The notes beneath the pieces were generated by a model. That model saw nothing but the letters and a program-made list of their open reading frames with translations. It did not search any database and was not told the DNA's origin. 64,000 nt of DNA from Promethearchaeota archaeon. Lineage in GTDB: Archaea > Asgardarchaeota > Lokiarchaeia > Sigyniarchaeales > SOKP01. The stretch spans positions 119,655-183,654 of the forward strand of contig JAEOTP010000043.1 of the NCBI GenBank assembly GCA_016839765.1, in the 5' to 3' direction. Each line of letters opens with the position of its first letter. Position 1 is the stretch's first letter. The position numbers and the translations under genes are program-made. This document shows positions 15,716 through 24,622 of the stretch, piece after piece.

Positions 15716-16828
15716 ATGAGTAAAAATACAAATTATTATAAAAATCTTTCAATCCGAAAACTAAAAGAAAAAGTAACACAGATAAAATCCTCATTACCAG
15801 ATGAGAGTCGACATACTATCACGTTTTCAAAAAATTTCACCTTATCTTTATCAAATTATTGCCAAAATGAATGTAAATATTGTTTTTATAATTATAAAGT
15901 TCCTAAACTAGAGGGTAACGGTAATGTCATTCTTATAGGAAATGAGCAAATTATTACACTGATTCAAAAAGCCATAAAGTCAAATTGTAAGGAAGCTTTA
16001 TTAATGTCTGGAGAAAGACCAGATAGCTTCATTGAGGTTAAACGAGAATTAAGAGAGAGAAAATGTAATGATTATATGCATTTTATTATTGTTATTTGTT
16101 CTTATCTTTTGGATTTTAAACTCTTGCCTCATACCAACTTTGGAGTACTTACTTTTGAGGAATTAGATAAATTAAAAAATTTTAATGCCAGTATGGGGCT
16201 AATGTTAGAAAGCACTAGCTTAGAATTATTCAAAAAAGGTGGAGTTCATGAATTATCGCCAGGTAAATTACCAGAAAAAAGAATAGCCCATATTAAGAAT
16301 GCGGGAAAGTTAAAAATTCCGTTCACCACAGGTTTATTATTAGGAATAGGTGAAAATTTCGAAGATAGGATTAGAGATCTTAACTTAATCAAAGAAATTT
16401 ATGAAGAATATGGCCATATTCAGGAAGTCATAATACAAAATTTTGTAGGAAAAGAAGGAATTCAATATCATCCAGAATATCCCATATCAATTGAAGAAAC
16501 TCTAAAAATAGCAGGTATTGCAAAACTTATATTTGGAAACGAGATAGCCATCCAAGTACCTCCTAATTTAATACGAGGATATGAGAAAGAAGCAATCGAG
16601 TTAGGAGTCAATGATTTTGGAGGGATATCTCCATTTACAATTGATTTTATCAATCCTGATCATTTATGGCCTCAAATTAATAATTTAAAAACTATTTGTA
16701 GGAATTTAGGTTATAAACTTAAAGAAAGATTTCCAATTTATGAAAAATATATACAAAAATCAGAATTCTGTCCAGTAAATATTAAAAAAATTATAGATAA
16801 TATTAATTTAAATGGTACAGATTTATAG
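15716..16828 (+). CDS. cofG: 7,8-didemethyl-8-hydroxy-5-deazariboflavin synthase subunit CofG
   Basis: Radical SAM enzyme that, with CofH, builds the deazaflavin chromophore Fo of coenzyme F420. The cluster motif is Cys49-x3-Cys53-x2-Cys56 (NYCQNECKYCF). CofG signatures are LLMSGERPD, LPHTNFGVLTFEELDKL, NASMGLMLEST, GKLPEKRIAHIKNAGKL and PFTTGLLLGIGE. Length 370 aa is normal. cofH overlaps its end by 17 bp, which fits equal production of the partners. F420 implies F420-dependent redox enzymes elsewhere in the genome. Confidence 0.95.
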   Translation: MSKNTNYYKNLSIRKLKEKVTQIKSSLPDESRHTITFSKNFTLSLSNYCQNECKYCFYNYKVPKLEGNGNVILIGNEQIITLIQKAIKSNCKEALLMSGERPDSFIEVKRELRERKCNDYMHFIIVICSYLLDFKLLPHTNFGVLTFEELDKLKNFNASMGLMLESTSLELFKKGGVHELSPGKLPEKRIAHIKNAGKLKIPFTTGLLLGIGENFEDRIRDLNLIKEIYEEYGHIQEVIIQNFVGKEGIQYHPEYPISIEETLKIAGIAKLIFGNEIAIQVPPNLIRGYEKEAIELGVNDFGGISPFTIDFINPDHLWPQINNLKTICRNLGYKLKERFPIYEKYIQKSEFCPVNIKKIIDNINLNGTDL

Positions 16829-17936
16829 TCAAATTAGGCAAAATATTAAATCGATTTTGAAGAAGACTCTCGAATCAGAAGAAATTACTTCTCAAGAAGC
16901 TTTAGAACTTCTTAATGTGACAGGAAAAGAATTTAGAGCATTACAAGCTACGGCAGATGAAATTTGTTTTAAGAAAAAGCAGAATATTGTCACATTTGTA
17001 ATAAATAGGAATATAAATTTTACAAATATTTGCCAAAAAGGTTGTAAATTTTGTTCCTTCAGTGTTCCTATTGCAAGTAAAGAAGGGTTTTTATTAACCA
17101 TTGAGGAAGTAAGAAAGAAAGTTCAGGAAGCCCAAATTAATGGCTGTTCTGAAGTATGTATTCAAGGTGGCATACATCCTAAATTAAAATTTGATTTTTA
17201 TCTTGATATTTTAAAAACTGTAAAAAAAGTAAATCCAGAGATTCATATACACGCATTCTCACCTCAAGAAATATATTATATGTCTAAATTATCAGGCAAT
17301 AACATTGAAGATACTCTAAAAATTTTGAAAAAATCAGGTTTAGATTCAATACCGGGTACTGCTGCTGAAATTTTGGTTGATAAAATAAGAAAAATTATAT
17401 GTCCAAATAAAGTAAGCACATCTGAATGGATTAACATCATATCTATAGCTCATAACTTAGGAATACCCACCACATCAACAATTATGTATGGACATATTGA
17501 AGAGTTGGAAGACAGAATTAAACATTTAGAAATTATAAGAAATATTCAGAAAGAGACCCATGGGTTTACTGAATTTGTGCCTTTACCTTTTGTTAAAGAA
17601 AAACCAATGTTAGCTAGATTAAAAGATTTTCCATTACGATTGAGTTATGGAATGGCAGACTTGAAATTATTTTGTGTAGCAAGATTGTTTTTTAATAATT
17701 ATATTGATAATTTACAATGTTCGTGGGTAAAATTAGGACCAAAATTCGCACAAGTATCTCTTAATTATGGAGTCAATGACTTTTCAGGAACATTAATGGA
17801 AGAGAATATCTCAAAGAGTGCTGGTGCTGAATTTGGAGAATATTTATCACCAGATGAAATCATTAAAATCATAAAAAGTGCTGGGAAACGACCAGCTCAA
17901 AGAAATACGTTATATAATATTGTAAAATATTTTTAG
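16812..17936 (+). CDS. cofH: 5-amino-6-(D-ribitylamino)uracil-L-tyrosine 4-hydroxyphenyl transferase CofH
   Basis: Radical SAM partner of CofG, joining a tyrosine fragment to the ribitylaminouracil made through ArfC. The cluster motif is Cys74-x3-Cys78-x2-Cys81 (NICQKGCKFCSF). CofH signatures are EVCIQGGIHPKLKFDFYLDI, HAFSPQEIYY, IPGTAAEILVD, TSTIMYGHIEE and FTEFVPLPFV. The 374-residue length is usual. It ends the operon, 19 bp from the convergent GDH-CBS gene. Confidence 0.95.
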   Translation: MVQIYSQIRQNIKSILKKTLESEEITSQEALELLNVTGKEFRALQATADEICFKKKQNIVTFVINRNINFTNICQKGCKFCSFSVPIASKEGFLLTIEEVRKKVQEAQINGCSEVCIQGGIHPKLKFDFYLDILKTVKKVNPEIHIHAFSPQEIYYMSKLSGNNIEDTLKILKKSGLDSIPGTAAEILVDKIRKIICPNKVSTSEWINIISIAHNLGIPTTSTIMYGHIEELEDRIKHLEIIRNIQKETHGFTEFVPLPFVKEKPMLARLKDFPLRLSYGMADLKLFCVARLFFNNYIDNLQCSWVKLGPKFAQVSLNYGVNDFSGTLMEENISKSAGAEFGEYLSPDEIIKIIKSAGKRPAQRNTLYNIVKYF

Positions 17937-17955
17937 AGTCAGCGCTTCTGTTAAT

Positions 17956-19821
17956 TTAATAAGTTTCATGTGTTTGTAGATAGTTTAAAATATAACGTTG
18001 TGCAATTAAATCCGAGCTAACCTTACCTAAGACTTCACCATCTTTAACTACCGGCATTGCAGATATTTGAAATTGTTCTAATTCTCGAATAATATCTAAA
18101 ATTGCAAAATCAGGTGTGGCGCTAATTACTTCTTTCGTCATAATTTTATCAAGCGAAACATCTTGTATACCTTCAGCAGTAGATTTGGTAATATCCCAAT
18201 CAGTCATAACGCCTACAAGCTTACCTTCAGAGAGTACAGCAACTATTCCACTGTTTTTTTCAATCATTAATGATGCTGCTTCTTGCACACTACTATTTAC
18301 ATCAATAGTAGGTATTGGAACCATAATATCTTTAGCTGTTCTTTCACTTTCTTTTGCTGTTAGGCGTTGTAGACTTATATTTTCTGCTGCAACACAAGGA
18401 AGTATATCTGGGTTCCTTGATAATAAATCCACTAATTCAATCATATTACGGCTAACTACCTCTTTTCTATAACCCTCACCGGCTACTAAACGCTTTTTTG
18501 ATAATTCTTCAAATTCTTTAGCGTGATTAGCTAACCAATTTTCAACAGCCTTACGGTTTCCAAGATATTCTTCAGGTATTTGGAGATGATCAGGTGTTTT
18601 TATTAAATGTTCTTGGGCAGCATAGATTACTCCCCCAGAATTCACTAAGTAGTCATTTGCAATCATAACTCCTTTTTCACGATATACAATTTGTTCCATA
18701 CGTATTCGAGCAGATTTCCTATTTGGGTCAGGGGAATAAGTATTTGCGCCCTCAACTATTACTGACCAATTTCCCATTCTTTTTACTAGCATTGAAGGAG
18801 CTTCAGTTGGCCATACCCCCAAATAATTAAATACAGGAGCTGCAGGTATTAAACAAAAGCCATCTTCGAGTAATAAATTATTTGAATTTGTTGAGAATTT
18901 TGTAGGATGTTTATAACCTTCTAAAATAACATTACTCTGAAAATAGGAAGTAGTAACAAAACCCTCTTTCTTCCATAAATTATATAATTCTAATACTGGT
19001 AAACCGGATTCATTATATAAATACCCTTCTAAGTCGCTAATTCCTGTAATTTTAACTAAAGGAATTCTTTCTTTTAATATACGTGCAGCATGAGCACCAA
19101 CAGCACCAAAACCTTGAATTAAAATTGTGAGTTTTTCTAATTTTGGAATTTTCAAATTTGCGAATTGAGGTAGAACACGCAATCTAGGCATTATTTCTAA
19201 CAGTGTTTGTAGAGCAGTCACTACACCTCCAGCAGCAGCTCCAAGTTCATCAATACGATTTCCACCCATATCTGCTGGTTTTGATACGGCACTATCTAGT
19301 CCATTTTCAATCGCAATTGTTTTCATATCAGAATCATTAGTCCCTACATCAGGTCCAGGTACATATATATCCCTATAACGTTGGATTAAGCGTGCAAATC
19401 CTTTAATTGTCTCATCATGTTGTTCTTTTGAGATGTTTCTCTCTGCAACTATACCTGATTTTCCACCCCCATATGGAAGATTAGCTGCTGCATTTTTAAG
19501 AGTCATTCCACGAGCTAAATTGTAAATATCTGATGGTGTGATATCTGGGAGCATTCGAATTCCTCCCATAGAAGGGCTTCCCATGGCAAGAGAATCTACA
19601 ATTAAATATCCGCCAATTTCTAATGGAGATTTTTCGTCCCACATACAACTAACTAGTTTAGGACCAACTTTATCAGTAATAACTCCTAAACGTGAAAGAA
19701 GATGTACATCTAAATTACTAAATTCTAAATAACACCTTCCATTCTCTCTTTTAAGTCGAGTTTTAAGGGTAACTTCTGGGAGTCTTTCCTTGAGAAAAGC
19801 ATCCATATTTTTTGGAATCAT
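17956..19821 (-). CDS. Glu/Leu/Phe/Val dehydrogenase fused to a CBS-domain pair
   Basis: Amino-acid dehydrogenase of the glutamate dehydrogenase superfamily, about 490 residues. GGIRMLPD, catalytic lysines Lys109 (MTLKNAAANLPYGGG) and Lys121 (GGGKSGI), and PGPDVGTND mark the substrate domain. LTILIQGFGAVGAHAA begins the NAD(P)-binding domain. The C-terminal 125 residues (from about 496, KDIMVPIPTIDV, then GIVAVLSEGKLVGVMTDWDI, then KIMTKEVIS) are two CBS motifs, which in other proteins bind adenine nucleotides. The fusion suggests control by ATP/AMP or a related ligand. The amino acid preference (glutamate or branched-chain) cannot be read out. Monocistronic. Confidence 0.88.
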   Translation of the reverse strand: MIPKNMDAFLKERLPEVTLKTRLKRENGRCYLEFSNLDVHLLSRLGVITDKVGPKLVSCMWDEKSPLEIGGYLIVDSLAMGSPSMGGIRMLPDITPSDIYNLARGMTLKNAAANLPYGGGKSGIVAERNISKEQHDETIKGFARLIQRYRDIYVPGPDVGTNDSDMKTIAIENGLDSAVSKPADMGGNRIDELGAAAGGVVTALQTLLEIMPRLRVLPQFANLKIPKLEKLTILIQGFGAVGAHAARILKERIPLVKITGISDLEGYLYNESGLPVLELYNLWKKEGFVTTSYFQSNVILEGYKHPTKFSTNSNNLLLEDGFCLIPAAPVFNYLGVWPTEAPSMLVKRMGNWSVIVEGANTYSPDPNRKSARIRMEQIVYREKGVMIANDYLVNSGGVIYAAQEHLIKTPDHLQIPEEYLGNRKAVENWLANHAKEFEELSKKRLVAGEGYRKEVVSRNMIELVDLLSRNPDILPCVAAENISLQRLTAKESERTAKDIMVPIPTIDVNSSVQEAASLMIEKNSGIVAVLSEGKLVGVMTDWDITKSTAEGIQDVSLDKIMTKEVISATPDFAILDIIRELEQFQISAMPVVKDGEVLGKVSSDLIAQRYILNYLQTHETY

Positions 19822-19936
19822 AATCTAAATCCATTTAAAATATAGGTTATTATTGTTTAGGTATGTTAACTAATATGAGTCTTTCTAATTTAAAAGTGTC
19901 TCGTTTTAAATTTTAATAATAAATTGTATTTAAATT

Positions 19937-19993
19937 TGAAATATTAAATTAGTTTTTATTCAGGAGATGAAATATTAAATTAGTTTTTATTCA
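19937..19993. repeat. 26-bp direct repeat at the 3' end of the DHPS-like gene
   Basis: A 26-bp sequence beginning TGAAATATTAAATTAG occurs at 19937-19962 and again at 19968-19993, period 31 bp. The second copy includes the stop codon of the DHPS-like gene, so this looks like a small local tandem duplication downstream of it. No function is apparent. Confidence 0.75.
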
Positions 19994-21561
19994 TCTTGAA
20001 TATAAGATTTACCCATAAGTAAGCAATTCTCTGCTTTATTTAGCTCTCTTCCTAAGTAATTTATATGATATAAATCTTCAGTTAGTTTAAATTGAATAAT
20101 TTTTTTACTTAACGCTTCTGCATCATCTCCTATAAAAATTTGATCTAATTTATGCTCATTAGAATAAAATAATACGTAAATTTTCTTAGCATAATGGTTA
20201 ATATATATCCTAAAATACCCATTTTTATCAGGATTATAATCTAGATTTAGTTTCTTTACAATAATAGCTTCCTCTTGATCAATTTTCGGTATTTTTTGGG
20301 ATTTCTTCTTTTTAGCTTTAAAAATGCTAATTCCTAAATTTATTGGAGGCATATTTTTATTTTTTGCCAAATAATTGAGCTTAATACAATCTTTTAACTC
20401 TCTTACACCTCCCATTAATTTAGTGCTATGTTCGACAGTAAAAACAACACCCATATCTAATTCAATTGCTATACTTGCCAAAAGACCATTAATACCAACA
20501 GAATCAATATCCATTAGCTCTACCACATTTGAAATTCCAAAAAACATCGGTAATTCGTATTTTATGTAATTTTCTTTAACCACTTTTTGTTTATATAAAA
20601 AATAGGTTTCCAAAGAATTGCACATTCCTGGAGAAATCGGCGTTTCTAATAATGGATCAGCAATTAATTTCTCGAAACCATGGTTATGAAGTTCGTCTAT
20701 CAAATCAAATAATTTTTTTACTCTTGTTTCCGGTTCTTTAGGGAAATAAGCTGCTTTAACGTTTGTGGGTAAAATCACTATTGGGATATCTTTAGGTAAA
20801 TTTAAACAAGTTTTATAATTTCCAGCATCAAGACTAAGAATCATATCGATGTCTTCATCAACTGCGGCAAAAATCTCATTTTTTTCCATTGAATCTATGC
20901 TAATTAAAACATTAAAATTTTTTCTGATAAGGTTAATAATTTCTTTAATTCTATTTGGATTAGGCTTATTCGAAACACAGCCAAGATCTATAATATCAGC
21001 ACCAGATTCTACATAGTGTTGCACTTTTTTAAGTATGTTTTTATCACTCCTCTCAGTACAGTTAACGATTTCAGCAATAACTGGGGGAGGCAAATTACGT
21101 CCTATTATTAGATCTGATTTTTCTTCATTAATGTAGAATGTATGATGAGATATATTATTTTTTGCTATTCCATATTGTTCTTTAATAATCTCTTGATATT
21201 CTTTTTCACCAGAAATCTCAAAAAGTTTATTAGCAGGGATTTTATTCGATAAATTGATATTTTGTAGGTTTTCAAAAATTACTGGTAATTCTGAGGCAAA
21301 TTCAGGACCTTTTCGTACTTTGAGGGAATATTTTCTTTCTAATGACGAACTTTCCCATTGTACAAACCCAGGAAGTAAAACTAGTTCATAATCAGAAATA
21401 GGGATTTCAGAGATAATTTGGTCTACCATCTCCTCTGATAGAAATGCTGAAATTGAAATCTGAGCTTTATAAACTTCAATTTCTAAATTCTTGATAGGTT
21501 GTACTATTTTTTTTATTAGAGGATAACTATTTAAACCGGTAATGATTAGAATTTTAGGAAT
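19987..21561 (-). CDS. Dihydropteroate synthase-related protein (TIGR00284 type), ATT start proposed
   Basis: Archaeal TIM-barrel protein related to DHPS and thought to act in tetrahydromethanopterin synthesis. DHPS-like segments: VIAEIVNCTERSD, YVESGADIIDLGCVS, VLISIDSMEKNEIF, DMILSLDAGN and MFFGISNVVEL. The first ATG (21427-21429) would drop a conserved N-terminus. In-frame codons from ATT at 21559-21561 encode PKILIITGLNSYPLIKKIV, the expected family start. The codon before that ATT is a stop, so no ATG, GTG or TTG is available and ATT is the likely start. It overlaps the DUF1464 gene by 8 bp, so translational coupling is likely. Confidence 0.8.
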   Translation of the reverse strand: MPKILIITGLNSYPLIKKIVQPIKNLEIEVYKAQISISAFLSEEMVDQIISEIPISDYELVLLPGFVQWESSSLERKYSLKVRKGPEFASELPVIFENLQNINLSNKIPANKLFEISGEKEYQEIIKEQYGIAKNNISHHTFYINEEKSDLIIGRNLPPPVIAEIVNCTERSDKNILKKVQHYVESGADIIDLGCVSNKPNPNRIKEIINLIRKNFNVLISIDSMEKNEIFAAVDEDIDMILSLDAGNYKTCLNLPKDIPIVILPTNVKAAYFPKEPETRVKKLFDLIDELHNHGFEKLIADPLLETPISPGMCNSLETYFLYKQKVVKENYIKYELPMFFGISNVVELMDIDSVGINGLLASIAIELDMGVVFTVEHSTKLMGGVRELKDCIKLNYLAKNKNMPPINLGISIFKAKKKKSQKIPKIDQEEAIIVKKLNLDYNPDKNGYFRIYINHYAKKIYVLFYSNEHKLDQIFIGDDAEALSKKIIQFKLTEDLYHINYLGRELNKAENCLLMGKSYIQDE

Positions 21562-22672
21562 TTAAATCACTTAATAATTTTTTTTTATCAAATGGAATAT
21601 AAATATCATCTAAAATTGAACCCGTCGCTTCTTTTATTTTTAAATTGTCTATTATTGGTTTAAACCTTCCTCCTAACAATCCATTCGCTATGAAAGCAGC
21701 GCCTTGAGCAGCATGTTTTGATAAGAGACTATATGATTTCATCAGTTTTACAGGGGCAATATCATTTAGATTTACTAAAATCTTTTCTCTTAAATATTTC
21801 AAATCAGCTCCTCTCCCTGCAATAAGTATTTCTTTTATCTTCTGTTTTTCAGAAAACGAGGAAGATATCGCATATACTGCTTTCTTAACACTAGAAATGT
21901 ATGCATTCAGAGCAATATTGGTCTGTTCATCTCTTTGAGCCAATAAAGCAATTTCTTTTAAACTTAGATCTTCATATCCAGCAATATATGATACTCCACC
22001 TTTGTAAATATTCTTCTTTTTAATTGTTTTAATAAGATAAGCCAGTTCTCCATCAAGACTACCACATGCTCTAAATCCCATAATATTAGACCCCCCAATA
22101 CCATCAATTATTTGCCCATTTTCAATTGCTAAAACTGCAGTAAACCCATAACCTATCTCAACCATAATAAAATTAGTTTTTTCAGGACCAATATTTAATC
22201 TTTCCATTTGATCCCTAATTCCTGTAACTGTAGAACATAGCTTATCAGCTGTACCCATATCTATTTTATTGATTTTTCTATATCGTGGAATGGTGGGTAA
22301 ATGCTTGACGCCAGGAACAATTACTCCAGGTATTTTTTCAGATTTTATTAAGCGTAGGACTTCACCTAAACCTATTAATTTATTTTTTTCTTCTTTATTA
22401 AATTTTAAAAGAGTAAAAAAAATGTCTTTTTCAGTCAATTCATCGACTTTTTTGAGAGGAAGGCCAAATCCACTAGGAGCGACCATCAAATCAATATTTT
22501 GAATAGATTTAATGATAGAAATAGCTTTATTTGGTTCTTTTATTAATTCTTTTGAAGGAATAGAAGCATCTAATATAATTTCATCGCTATCTAATCCAAA
22601 AAAATCCCAACTAAGAGAGCCAGGATCTATGCCTAGGACTTTCATCTTGAGCTGAGATATAGATCTTCTCAT
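21554..22672 (-). CDS. DUF1464 family protein (predicted acyl/butyrate-kinase-like ATPase)
   Basis: Actin/hexokinase-fold (ASKHA) protein of an archaeal family annotated as DUF1464. KVLGIDPGSLSWDFFG is the phosphate-1 loop, DKLCSTVTGIRDQ and FIMVEIGYGFTAVLAIENG the middle, and ILIAGRGADLKYL the adenosine-binding end. The real start is probably Met10 (22643-22645), since family members begin at the MKVLGIDPG strand. It is in an operon with the DHPS-like gene, overlapping it by 8 bp, so a role in the methanopterin route is plausible but unproven. Confidence 0.7.
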   Translation of the reverse strand: MRRSISQLKMKVLGIDPGSLSWDFFGLDSDEIILDASIPSKELIKEPNKAISIIKSIQNIDLMVAPSGFGLPLKKVDELTEKDIFFTLLKFNKEEKNKLIGLGEVLRLIKSEKIPGVIVPGVKHLPTIPRYRKINKIDMGTADKLCSTVTGIRDQMERLNIGPEKTNFIMVEIGYGFTAVLAIENGQIIDGIGGSNIMGFRACGSLDGELAYLIKTIKKKNIYKGGVSYIAGYEDLSLKEIALLAQRDEQTNIALNAYISSVKKAVYAISSSFSEKQKIKEILIAGRGADLKYLREKILVNLNDIAPVKLMKSYSLLSKHAAQGAAFIANGLLGGRFKPIIDNLKIKEATGSILDDIYIPFDKKKLLSDLNS

Positions 22673-22879
22673 TCTATTAAAATCAGATATTTTTGAAATT
22701 ATCTATATATGAAAGTATAACAATTCTTTTTATATTTATTAGTTTAAAACTATTGCTTAAGAAATCATTATAACTTAGTCACCAAATATTAAATATCTCA
22801 AAAGTTTTGTTTCTTAAAATTTAAATTAAATCTTAGAATTTCTAAAATTACTAATAAATTAAATTAAAACTATAAATTT

Positions 22880-23425
22880 ATGGTGGAAAAAATTACTATT
22901 GTAAATGTGTTTGTCTGTAAAATTTGTGGAGAAGCTTATATTGGGGATAAAGCTCCAAGTCGTTGTCCCTTTTGTGGAGCTTATAAAAAATATTTGGTCA
23001 AAGGGAAAGATTATAATGATACTGGTGATTGGGATGTTGAACTTAATGGTAAGGATCGAGCTAATGCTGAAAGGGCTTTAGAAGTCGAGGTGTCTAATAC
23101 AATTTTCTATAAATGTGCAAGTAAAAAGACTCCAAAACTAGAGGGTCAAAAGTTATTTAAAATCTTAGCAAAAGTAGAAAACGAACATGCTTCTGTCTGG
23201 AAAAAAATACTCAAATTAGATAAGGTGGAACTTCCTGAATATGATGCATGTGCTTCTGAATATAAACCTAATCTTGAAGAATCACATTCTCGAGAAGAGA
23301 GAGCAATAAAATTTTATAATCAAGCTGCATCAGAATCTTCAAATCCTCGTTTGAAAGAGATTTTTGAAGCATTTGTAGAAGTAGAAACGGATCATCTTAA
23401 TTTATCTGAACAGAGACTCAAATAA
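22880..23425 (+). CDS. Reverse-rubrerythrin-like protein
   Basis: Residues 1-40 form a rubredoxin-like iron site (Cys13, Cys16, Cys29, Cys32 in FVCKICGEAY..RCPFCGA). Residues 55-181 form a ferritin-like four-helix bundle with carboxylate/His ligands (AERALEVEVSNTIFY, KVENEHASVWKK, HSREERAIKFYNQA, EVETDHLNLSEQ). Rubredoxin before ferritin is the reversed order of classic rubrerythrin and is typical of anaerobes removing hydrogen peroxide. No operon partner. A strong T-run follows the stop. Confidence 0.88.
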   Translation: MVEKITIVNVFVCKICGEAYIGDKAPSRCPFCGAYKKYLVKGKDYNDTGDWDVELNGKDRANAERALEVEVSNTIFYKCASKKTPKLEGQKLFKILAKVENEHASVWKKILKLDKVELPEYDACASEYKPNLEESHSREERAIKFYNQAASESSNPRLKEIFEAFVEVETDHLNLSEQRLK

Positions 23426-23528
23426 ATCTTTTTTCTTTTTTTTTTTACTAATAATAAAATTCTATTTTAGAAAGTTTTTTAGCAATTCAGAACTTAAGAA
23501 TTTAGAGTTCATTTTTCAAGTTGATTTT

Positions 23529-24239
23529 ATGGAAGTAAATTTTCAAGAACTTGGATTTAAAAAAGGTTATTTATATGAAATATTAGCTACTACCTTTTCA
23601 ATTAAAAGAAATGAACTTATCCCAAATACGTCGTGTATGGGAATTAGAATAAGGGACAATAATGAAATAAGCATTGAACCTTATCCTAATACGAATACTT
23701 ATAAAAATTTAAAACAAAATTCTCTGATTTGTATTAATTTTGTAGAAAGCATATTTTTATATGCTTTAGCAGCACTGAAGGGACTACATCTCTCTGAAAA
23801 ATATAGAATTTTCCCTATAGAATATTATAATTATTATGACATTAGAGAGTATAATAAATCAATAAGTAAGATTCCATACATTAATCAAGCGTGGGCAATA
23901 TTATTTTGCGAAATTAAAAAAGAATCACAATTAACTAGGAAAGATATTTTTGGAGAAATTAATCTTTCCGAATTTATATTAAATATTCTATCACTGGTAA
24001 AAATTAAAGAATCATATAAACTCTTTAATAGAGCTGAAAATTTAACTTTAGAAACATTAATTTTGACCACAAGGTTGAAGATTGCCTTTGAAACATATAA
24101 TAGTGATTTAATTACATATTTTCAAGGTAAGATTGAAGAAAATGTTAAGAATATAAGACGGTTTGGTAAAAATCAAGATGCACTTAAAGCTATAGAACTT
24201 ATAGAAGAATATATTCGTGAGTTAAAATCATCTATTTAA
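23529..24239 (+). CDS. DUF447-type protein, probable flavin-binding split-barrel
   Basis: 236 residues matching the archaeal DUF447 pattern: LGFKKGYLYEILATTFS at the start, MGIRIRDNNEISIEPY, QNSLICINFVES, then NQAWAILFCEI and a helical C-terminal part (NRAENLTLETLILTTRLKIA). This family has an FMN-binding split-barrel-like N-terminal part and often lies near tetrahydromethanopterin genes. Here it converges with mptD with a 4-bp overlap. The exact reaction is not known to me. Confidence 0.7.
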   Translation: MEVNFQELGFKKGYLYEILATTFSIKRNELIPNTSCMGIRIRDNNEISIEPYPNTNTYKNLKQNSLICINFVESIFLYALAALKGLHLSEKYRIFPIEYYNYYDIREYNKSISKIPYINQAWAILFCEIKKESQLTRKDIFGEINLSEFILNILSLVKIKESYKLFNRAENLTLETLILTTRLKIAFETYNSDLITYFQGKIEENVKNIRRFGKNQDALKAIELIEEYIRELKSSI

Positions 24240-24622
24240 GTAATTTTTTCAATATACATTAATGGATATTCAAGTTTTTCTATCCACTCTACTTTCGCTA
24301 GAACTTTTACTGATTTATATTCAACTTCGATCGCTGCTTTAATTATTTTACCTGATATTTCATCATATGCAAATTCAGTTGATTTATCTCCTATTATTTT
24401 ATTTTGATCAAGTTTTATTTTAACACTTTTAACATAAGGTTGGCAAGATATAGAAGCTTCAATTCCTCTCTCAATAGAATTAATAGTCTCTTTATTTGAA
24501 GATATAGGAAGCCCACATAATATATGATAAAGTGCACCTAATTTTATTCCTATTTCAAAACAAGCTCTTTCTCTTTCAGAGAGATCAGATGAAAATAAGT
24601 TTTCATGATTATTTATTGACAT
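24236..24622 (-). CDS. mptD: Archaeal dihydroneopterin aldolase MptD
   Basis: Cleaves 7,8-dihydroneopterin to 6-hydroxymethyl-7,8-dihydropterin and glycolaldehyde in methanopterin synthesis. 128 residues of the DUF381 family, not the bacterial FolB sequence type. The signature ERERACFEIGIKLGALYHIL is at about 16-35, then SIERGIEASISCQPYVKSV and the C-terminal strand YKSVKVLAKVEWIEKL. Its start touches the end of mptG by one base, so the two are cotranscribed. Confidence 0.88.
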   Translation of the reverse strand: MSINNHENLFSSDLSERERACFEIGIKLGALYHILCGLPISSNKETINSIERGIEASISCQPYVKSVKIKLDQNKIIGDKSTEFAYDEISGKIIKAAIEVEYKSVKVLAKVEWIEKLEYPLMYIEKIT

